Of a stretch of DNA of 64,000 bases, positions 58,480-64,000 are shown in pieces. The translations under genes were made by a program, and so were the position numbers. The DNA is from Bacteroidaceae bacterium (GTDB lineage Bacteria; Bacteroidota; Bacteroidia; Bacteroidales; Bacteroidaceae): positions 1-64,000 of the forward strand of contig JAFXTC010000002.1 in assembly GCA_017525235.1 (NCBI GenBank), written 5' to 3'. The notes under the pieces are model-generated. The model did not search any database and had not been told where the DNA came from. It saw only the letters and a program-made list of their open reading frames with translations. The stretch's first letter is position 1, and the number at the start of each line of letters is the position of its first letter.

Positions 58480-59949
58480 ATGAGACATTTCTTTTTTGCA
58501 GCCATGTTACTGCTTGTACATAGCTTATGGGCGGAGAAGATTTCAAGCCCTCAGCCCCTTCCCCCTTTGCCTTTGGCCAAGCAAGTGGAGTGGCAGAAGA
58601 TGGAGACGTATGCGTTTGTCCATTATGGATTGAATACCTTTAATGATAGTGAATGGGGCTATGGTGACGCAGACCCAAAAGTATTTAATCCCAGCCGAAT
58701 GGATGTAGAACAATGGGTGCGGACCTTCAAGCAGGCAGGCATGAAGGGTGTGATTATTGTCGCTAAGCATCACGACGGGTTTACCATGTGGCCCAGTCCG
58801 CTTACAGAATACAATATTACACATTCTTCTTACAATGGTCCTAAAAACAAGGCAGGCAAAGTGGATGTGCTTGCTGAGTTGCGTAAGGCTTGTAACAAGT
58901 ATGGTCTAAAGATGGGCATTTATCTTTCACCTTGGGACAGAAATCATGCCGAGTACGGACGTCAGGCTTACGTTGATTACTACCATCAGCAAATGACGCA
59001 GCTGGTTACGGAATACGGCCCGCTCTTCGAGGTGTGGCTTGATGGCGCCAATGGTGGCGACGGCTACTACGGAGGAGCCAAGGAGACACGCAAGATAGAT
59101 CGTCGTAACTACTACGACTTCCCAAAGATACATTCCATTATTGAGACGAACCAGCCACAGGCCATTATCTTCAGCGATGGAGGTCCCGGTTGTCGATGGG
59201 TGGGCAACGAAAGGGGAGAGGCAGGCACTATCAACTGGGCTTTCCTGCGCAAGAACGAGGTCTATCCAGGCTATGACAAAAACAGGGAGTTACAATCTGG
59301 GCACATCGACGGTGATAGCTGGATTCCTGCCGAGTGCGATGTCTCTATCCGTCCAGGATGGTTCTATCATCCGGAAGAAGATAATAAAGTAAAGACACCA
59401 GAGCAGTTGGCGGATTTGTATTATAAATCTGTAGGTCGCAATGCTACCTTCCTGTTGAATTTTCCTGTAGACCGGGAGGGCAGGGTAAATGCCATAGACA
59501 GTGCCAATGCTGTGGCTTTCCGCCATATCATCGAAGAAGATTTGAAGACGAACCTCTTGAGCAAGGCTGTTGCTTCTGCCAGCAGCGAGCGCGGCAAGAA
59601 GTTTTCTGCCCAAAAGCTGATAGATGGTAAATGGGATACCTATTGGGCAACTCCAGATGGAACGAACAGTGGAACAGTAACCTTTACCCTTAGCAAAGCC
59701 ACTCGTATGAACCGCATTATTTTGCAGGAATATATTCCATTAGGTCAGCGTGTGAAGGCGTTTGCCGTTGAGGCTCTTGTAGGTGACAAATGGCAAATGG
59801 TGGATGCAGGCGAACCCACAATCACTATTGGCTACAAGCGTATCCTGCGCTTCCCAACAATAGAAGCAGCTGCCATAAGGCTTACCATAAAGGATGCTCG
59901 CGGCCCTCTTTGTATCAACAACATTGAGGCATATTATGCTAATCGGTAG
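58480..59949 (+). CDS. Alpha-L-fucosidase, GH29, with F5/8-type C module
   Basis: 489 residues, signal peptide MRHFFFAAMLLLVHSLWA. The GH29 barrel shows FVHYGLNTFNDSEWG, KGVIIVAKHHDGFTMWPS (conserved His-His), and FEVWLDGANGG with the nucleophile aspartate (about residue 187). Residues about 350-489 (KAVASASSERGKKFSAQKLIDGKWDTYW) form a discoidin/CBM32-like domain that may bind the glycan. It removes terminal fucose; with the GH42-like and NagX-like genes it suggests use of fucosylated host or plant glycans. Its last 16 bp overlap dprA tail to tail. Confidence 0.93.
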   Translation: MRHFFFAAMLLLVHSLWAEKISSPQPLPPLPLAKQVEWQKMETYAFVHYGLNTFNDSEWGYGDADPKVFNPSRMDVEQWVRTFKQAGMKGVIIVAKHHDGFTMWPSPLTEYNITHSSYNGPKNKAGKVDVLAELRKACNKYGLKMGIYLSPWDRNHAEYGRQAYVDYYHQQMTQLVTEYGPLFEVWLDGANGGDGYYGGAKETRKIDRRNYYDFPKIHSIIETNQPQAIIFSDGGPGCRWVGNERGEAGTINWAFLRKNEVYPGYDKNRELQSGHIDGDSWIPAECDVSIRPGWFYHPEEDNKVKTPEQLADLYYKSVGRNATFLLNFPVDREGRVNAIDSANAVAFRHIIEEDLKTNLLSKAVASASSERGKKFSAQKLIDGKWDTYWATPDGTNSGTVTFTLSKATRMNRIILQEYIPLGQRVKAFAVEALVGDKWQMVDAGEPTITIGYKRILRFPTIEAAAIRLTIKDARGPLCINNIEAYYANR

Positions 59950-61058
59950 CAACCTCCGCTAAGCAATCGGACCACTCCCTTCATCTCTAAGTTGAAGAGA
60001 AGGCTGGTAAGTTTGCCAATGGGTATTGCTGTATCTATGGTAAGGATGTTGATTTGCTTACTGTCGGTTCCTGTTAAGGCTTTTACAATACGCTGTTCTT
60101 CTTCGGAAAGCTCAGGGAAAAGTTCTTGCTGTAGTCCTTGACTCAGTTGTTTATGTGTCTGGACCTCTGTTTCCCATCCCATAGCCTGGATAAAATCTTC
60201 GGCATTGGCGATGAGGCCCGCACGATTGTTCTTTATCAAATTGTTACAGCCTTGGGAGTAGGTATCACCAATTCGACCAGGGAAAGCAAACACATCACGT
60301 CCGTAGCTCTCGGCAATCTCTGCCGTAATAAGTGAGCCGCCTTTCTTGGCGCTTTCAACTACAATAGTTGCATCGGCTACACCTGCAACAATGCGGTTTC
60401 GCTGCACAAAGTTCTTCTTGTCGGCATTGCTTCGCGAGGGAAATTCGGTAAGCAGTCCTCCATGTTGAACCATCTGCACGGCAGTATCACGATGCATACG
60501 AGGATAAATCTGGTCGAGTCCGTGTGCCAGTACGCCTACCGTTTCCATATCTTGTTCCAGTGCAGCTCTGTGGCAGTGAACATCTACGCCATAAGCCAGT
60601 CCGCTTACCACCAGTGCGTCTGGACAAAGCCGTTTAAGATCCTTTATAAATTCACGGCAAATACCCTTTCCGTACGGAGTGATTTGTCGCGTTCCCACCA
60701 TACTAATGATGTGCTGGGAATTCAAAGATGCTGTTCCTCTGTAATAAAGAAGGATAGGAGCGTCGGGACATTCGCGCAGTCTGGCTGGGTAAGCTTCATC
60801 ATTATAACCGATGCATTGTATGTGTCCATTCTGAGCAAACCTCAGTTCTTCTTCTGCCCTTTTCAGATGGATATCCATCATAGCCAACGCTTCTAACGTG
60901 GATTTGTTGGCATTGGGGATTATCTCCTTCAGGTTCCGACGTTGTTCAAAAATCTCAGAAGCAGATCCCATCTTCTCAAACAGCATTTTCCTGTTGAGAA
61001 GATTCATGCGCGGAACAAACGATAAAGATATGGCGTTAAGAGTTTCCTGTTCTGTCAT
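59934..61058 (-). CDS. dprA: DNA-processing protein A
   Basis: 374 residues from ATG 61058 (MTEQETLNAIS). The Rossmann-like core has ISMVGTRQITPYGK, VVSGLAYGVDVHCHRAALE, GGLLTEFPSRS and NRIVAGVADATIVVESAKKGGSLITAEIAESYGRDVFAFPG. A C-terminal winged-helix (DPRA-WH) follows. It loads RecA on incoming single strands during transformation; it is also widespread in bacteria not known to be competent. The start overlaps the thioesterase stop (ATGA). Confidence 0.95.
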   Translation of the reverse strand: MTEQETLNAISLSFVPRMNLLNRKMLFEKMGSASEIFEQRRNLKEIIPNANKSTLEALAMMDIHLKRAEEELRFAQNGHIQCIGYNDEAYPARLRECPDAPILLYYRGTASLNSQHIISMVGTRQITPYGKGICREFIKDLKRLCPDALVVSGLAYGVDVHCHRAALEQDMETVGVLAHGLDQIYPRMHRDTAVQMVQHGGLLTEFPSRSNADKKNFVQRNRIVAGVADATIVVESAKKGGSLITAEIAESYGRDVFAFPGRIGDTYSQGCNNLIKNNRAGLIANAEDFIQAMGWETEVQTHKQLSQGLQQELFPELSEEEQRIVKALTGTDSKQINILTIDTAIPIGKLTSLLFNLEMKGVVRLLSGGCYRLA

Positions 61059-61462
61059 GCTTTTTCGAAATAAGGTTCCAATAAAGCTTCCAGTTCGGGA
61101 CACTCACCCAGTTGCCCGTTTACCACACAGACAGTATCTATCTGGCTGCGAAGGACCATCGTTTCATCGGGTAGACGGAAGATATCCTGATAGAACACAA
61201 AGCGTACGCCTTCTTTCTTGATGCGCATTCGGCAAACAAACTCATCGCCACTTTTCAAGGGAACCTTAAATGCCATTTTCAGGCGGGCCACAACGGCATC
61301 TATACCTCGGTTATGCATGTCGGCAAAGCTGATACCGGCCTGCAGTAAGAACTCATGACGTGTGTGTTCTGTGTAATGTTGGTAGTTGGCATTGTTGACA
61401 ATGCCCTGAAGGTCGCACTCATAGTCGCGTACCTTCATCTTTAGTTCATATACGTACTTCAT
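61055..61462 (-). CDS. Acyl-CoA thioesterase, hotdog 4HBT type
   Basis: 135 residues. The hotdog fold is seen in KMKVRDYECDLQGIVNNANYQHYTEHTRHEFL, with the usual catalytic aspartate position occupied as C-D-L-Q-G-I-V-N-N-A-N-Y (compare YADTDQ-GVV-NNA). Members hydrolyse acyl-CoA such as hydroxybenzoyl-CoA or short-chain substrates; specificity is unknown. It sits between DUF2851 and dprA genes with 4-bp overlaps at both ends. Confidence 0.9.
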   Translation of the reverse strand: MKYVYELKMKVRDYECDLQGIVNNANYQHYTEHTRHEFLLQAGISFADMHNRGIDAVVARLKMAFKVPLKSGDEFVCRMRIKKEGVRFVFYQDIFRLPDETMVLRSQIDTVCVVNGQLGECPELEALLEPYFEKA

Positions 61463-62673
61463 TGTTTTAAGAATTCATATGCAAAGCGACAGCGTAGGCA
61501 ATCCCTACGGTCGCAGTATTCACGTTTTAGTTGTATCAACGCTTGGCTGTCAGCAGCGGTATTAACATTTAGTCCGCAAGCTTTCCATTGCCGCAAGATG
61601 TAGTTGTCTTCGGCAGGAAGTTCCCCAAGCAGTGCAGTTGCCTTCTGAATAAGTTTTTCCTCTGCTTTGTGTGTGCCGTAGGCATAAAGCAACGGCACAA
61701 TGGTATTGATGATAAGCAGGTTACGGCTTTTTGCCGATGTTCCTCCAACGCCCAGAATCCGATGCATTTCCTGTGTATCTTTAGCTTCTGTGAGTGCCGA
61801 CATCTGTGCTTTTCCACTATGGTACAGCTCTGCTATCTGCAGGATGCGGATGTGGGGAAAGTTCTTGGGGCGGGTACGGAGAAATTTCCAGTCGGAAGCT
61901 TTCATGGGTTCTGGCAATTGGAATTTATGTGAGAGAAAGCTGAACTCACGTTTCCACCGTTCTGCCATTTCCTCACCTTTTACTTGTGCTGCATCATCTA
62001 TTAATCCTGCCATCCCAAGGAAGATGGCTTCTATTTGAAATAGGTTATCCCGGTGCTTGCCAATGCCTTGAAGAGGAATCATCATTGCCCAGCGCTCGAA
62101 CGTATCACCGTTCAGTCCAAACCCAAAGTTGCGGCAAAGTGTCACGAAGGTAGCCTGTTCCCAGTCGCCATTCAGTCGGTCTGCTCGTTCTTGCACCTTC
62201 TGTGCACGTTGCTTCATGCGTTGTGCTAGCAAAGCATCCATCCACATGTGAGCCTTCATAGTAGGAATAGACGGAATGATGCGGTGACAGCGGGGATAGT
62301 CGTCGGTTTGATACAACTCTTGGTAATTATGATATAGTTGGGCGGGAATGTCCAGTTGCAGCTGGGGCGGGTTATTCCCATCTTCTGTTGTTACCTCGCA
62401 GTCAACCACTTGTGCAATATGCAGAATGGTATTGTTGTACGAAGGGTCGGAATTGTGCCCATGCCGGAACCAATCGGAAGATTTCAGGTGCAGTTCAACG
62501 TTTCCCGCCCATAGTGTTTCGCCAACCTTGACTTTTGCATTGAAGAAATCGGGTCCTTGGTTCGTGTTGTATGTTCCGGGGTCTATGATTTCTATCTCGC
62601 GCCCATCTGTTGTGAGGAGCGATTTCAGGGGAAGTATCTTATGTTTCCACACGTAGTGGAGCAACTTTTCCAT
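61459..62673 (-). CDS. DUF2851 family protein
   Basis: 404 residues, no signal peptide. LHYVWKHKILPLKSLLTTDGREIEIIDPGTYNTNQGPDFFNAKV and WAGNVELHLKSSDWFRHGH at the N-terminus are the hallmarks of DUF2851, found throughout Bacteroidetes. The residues PDFFNA, NVELHLKSSDW and HxHxxD suggest a nuclease-like or metal-binding core, but function is not established. The C-terminus ends in a Cys-rich CDRRDCLRCRFAYEF. It is the first gene of the operon with the thioesterase and dprA. Confidence 0.88.
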   Translation of the reverse strand: MEKLLHYVWKHKILPLKSLLTTDGREIEIIDPGTYNTNQGPDFFNAKVKVGETLWAGNVELHLKSSDWFRHGHNSDPSYNNTILHIAQVVDCEVTTEDGNNPPQLQLDIPAQLYHNYQELYQTDDYPRCHRIIPSIPTMKAHMWMDALLAQRMKQRAQKVQERADRLNGDWEQATFVTLCRNFGFGLNGDTFERWAMMIPLQGIGKHRDNLFQIEAIFLGMAGLIDDAAQVKGEEMAERWKREFSFLSHKFQLPEPMKASDWKFLRTRPKNFPHIRILQIAELYHSGKAQMSALTEAKDTQEMHRILGVGGTSAKSRNLLIINTIVPLLYAYGTHKAEEKLIQKATALLGELPAEDNYILRQWKACGLNVNTAADSQALIQLKREYCDRRDCLRCRFAYEFLKQ

Positions 62674-62706
62674 ACGTTACAATCTTCATTAACTTAATTT
62701 TATATA

Positions 62707-62744
62707 CAAAAGTAGTGAATTTCGGTGTAAAATCCGTACTTTTG
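62707..62744. promoter_or_regulatory. Divergent promoters of the DUF2851 operon and dapB
   Basis: On the minus strand TACTTTTG (62707-62714) is 33 bp before the DUF2851 ATG. On the plus strand TACTTTTG (62737-62744) is 23 bp before the dapB ATG. Confidence 0.6.
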
Positions 62745-62767
62745 CACGTGAAATATATAATAAGGTT

Positions 62768-63484
62768 ATGAAAATAGCATTGATTGGGTACGGAAAGATG
62801 GGCCGGATGATAGAGGAGATAGCCCTTTCCAGAGGTCATGAGATTGTCAGCATTATAGATATTGACAACCAGGAGGAGTTTGAATCTACGGCATTTGCAA
62901 GTGCTGATGTGGCTATCGAATTCACTACTCCTTGGACAGCATACGAAAATTACCTGAAAGCTTGGAAAGCTGGCGTGAAGGTGGTAAGCGGTAGCACAGG
63001 TTGGATGAAGGACCATGAGGCAGAGGTTCGTAAGGCTTGTACCACAGAGGGCAAGACGCTCTTTTGGGCCAGCAACTTTAGTGTGGGTGTTGCCATCTTT
63101 AGTGCCGTGAACAAATATCTGGCTAAGATTATGAATCAGTTTCCTCAGTACGATGTTAATATGGTTGAGACCCATCATGTTCATAAGTTGGATGCTCCTT
63201 CGGGAACAGCCATTACTTTGGCAGAACAGATTGTGGAGAATCTGGACCGCAAGGAGCGTTGGGGACTGCACGAGACAAAGCCCGAGGTGCTGCGTATTGA
63301 TGATATTCGCCAAAAGGAGGTTCCCGGAATCCATACTATTACATACGATTCCCCCGAGGATATGATTACCATCACCCACGACGCTCATAACCGTCGCGGT
63401 TTTGCTATGGGCGCTGTTTTGGCAGCCGAATATACGGCTAGTCACGAGGGATTGCTTACGATGTCTGACTTATTTCAGTTTTAA
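62768..63484 (+). CDS. dapB: 4-hydroxy-tetrahydrodipicolinate reductase
   Basis: 238 residues, on the short side of the family, as is usual in Bacteroidetes. NAD(P)-binding MKIALIGYGKMGRMIEEIA at the N-terminus and the catalytic MVETHHVHKLDAPSGTAITLAE (His-His and Lys) are intact. The enzyme acts in diaminopimelate and lysine synthesis. The signal peptidase gene starts 2 bp after its stop, hence probably cotranscribed. Confidence 0.97.
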   Translation: MKIALIGYGKMGRMIEEIALSRGHEIVSIIDIDNQEEFESTAFASADVAIEFTTPWTAYENYLKAWKAGVKVVSGSTGWMKDHEAEVRKACTTEGKTLFWASNFSVGVAIFSAVNKYLAKIMNQFPQYDVNMVETHHVHKLDAPSGTAITLAEQIVENLDRKERWGLHETKPEVLRIDDIRQKEVPGIHTITYDSPEDMITITHDAHNRRGFAMGAVLAAEYTASHEGLLTMSDLFQF

Positions 63485-63486
63485 AT

Positions 63487-64000
63487 ATGAAGAAGAAAAA
63501 GAATAAGGTTTCTTGGGCCGATTGGGCACGTGTCATCATATACAGTGGTTTATACATTTGGTTTTTGTATTGGGTAGATGCCTGGTGGGGACTGATTGTA
63601 CTTCCTTTCATTTTTGATGCTTACATAACACGTTTCATTCCTTGGACTTGGTGGAAGGATGCTGATAATCCTATCGTCCGGACCGTAATGGGATGGGTGG
63701 ATGCTATTGTCTTTGCTTTGGTGGCTGTATATTTTGTAAACGTCTATTTCTTCCAGAACTACGTTATCCCCTCAAGTTCTTTGGAGAAGAGCCTTTTGGT
63801 AGGTGATTACTTGCTTGTTAGCAAGATGAGCTATGGCCCCCGTGTGCCGCAGACTCCCTTGCATATGCCTCTCTGCCAGCACACTCTTCCCTTCGGATTG
63901 GGAAAGAGTTACATAGAATGGCCTCAGTGGGATTACAAGCGCGTAAGTCCCAAGCCTGTGAAACTGAACGATATTGTTGTCTTCAACTACCCCGCAGGAG
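63487..64000 (+). CDS. lepB: Signal peptidase I (partial, cut by the window end)
   Basis: 171 codons are visible from ATG 63487; the stop is beyond the window. A basic N-terminus and membrane helices (ARVIIYSGLYIWFLYWV, LIVLPFIFDAYI, AIVFALVAVYFVNVYFFQ) precede the catalytic region VIPSSSLEKSLLVGDYLLVSKMSYGPRVP, which contains the serine of the S26 family in the SSLEKSL motif. LNDIVVFNYP is the next conserved box. The lysine of the dyad is not yet in view. The family removes signal peptides at the inner membrane. Confidence 0.93.
   Translation, partial: MKKKKNKVSWADWARVIIYSGLYIWFLYWVDAWWGLIVLPFIFDAYITRFIPWTWWKDADNPIVRTVMGWVDAIVFALVAVYFVNVYFFQNYVIPSSSLEKSLLVGDYLLVSKMSYGPRVPQTPLHMPLCQHTLPFGLGKSYIEWPQWDYKRVSPKPVKLNDIVVFNYPAG

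Noticed and set aside
62739-62754. A second parS-like site before dapB
   Set aside because: Only 13 of 16 positions match and it overlaps the dapB promoter; chance is likely.
1-64000. tRNA, rRNA, prophage, insertion sequence or conjugative element genes
   Set aside because: No T-loop-like GGTTCGANTCC with flanking stems outside coding regions, and no transposase, integrase, phage structural or transfer gene was recognised.

Overview
The window looks like Bacteroidota chromosome, most likely Prevotella/Segatella or a close Bacteroidales relative. The evidence is the recurring TAnnTTTG -7 promoter box (several copies with TTG exactly 20 bp upstream), the near absence of strong Shine-Dalgarno sequences, family content (DUF4294, DUF2851, DUF6263, sdhC-A-B fumarate reductase, large secreted glycosidases) and protein sequences of Bacteroidetes type. 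It is mostly core chromosome. There is no prophage, integrated conjugative element, CRISPR array, tRNA or rRNA.

Layout. 1-1.65 kb: tail of an oxidoreductase, then a stand-alone four-helix-bundle (S23/Avd-like) gene bordered by two copies of a two-hairpin DNA element, then a candidate 6S-like RNA. 1.65-6.8 kb: helix-hairpin-helix envelope protein and an Fe-S polyferredoxin/Tat-type aldo-keto reductase pair. 6.8-10.1 kb: CPA2 antiporter and nadA. 10.11-10.57 kb: a very AT-rich gene-free stretch with about ten DnaA-box-like 9-mers between divergent genes, a strong oriC candidate. 10.6-25.3 kb: trmH-like methyltransferase, radical SAM protein, a six-hairpin glycosidase-like protein, a TlpA-like lipoprotein, a DUF2975/DUF2975/HTH/hydrolase operon, a higBA toxin-antitoxin pair, a blaI/blaR1-like pair and an ECF sigma/anti-sigma/secreted-protein operon. 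25.3-30.5 kb: rpoN, PAP2-like, purE, ispG (plant-type but lacking the large middle domain) and rmuC. 30.6-47.3 kb: FAD oxidoreductase, lgt, ychF, polA, polyprenyl synthase, deoC, mazG-like, dtd, uvrC, apt, mnmG. A 15/16 match to the Bacillus-type parS site lies between apt and mnmG, about 35 kb from the oriC candidate. 47.4-54 kb: sdhCAB, murQ, bcp and small proteins. 54-60 kb: bile-acid-type symporter and a glycan cluster (NagX/HGSNAT-like membrane protein, GH42-like glycosidase, GH29 fucosidase). 60-64 kb: dprA, thioesterase, DUF2851, dapB and the start of lepB.

The genes beside the oriC candidate face away from it, and a ParB-type site lies in the same region, so the window probably spans the replication-origin domain. 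Several repeat families run through it: GC-rich CTCCCC/GGGGAG palindromes inside or next to genes, three copies of one terminator sequence within 3.7 kb, two 22-bp tandem arrays that each carry a palindromic hexamer, and hexamer/heptamer microsatellites. Gene boundaries follow the most likely translation start. Where the longest reading frame ran upstream through a promoter box, the start was moved inward.
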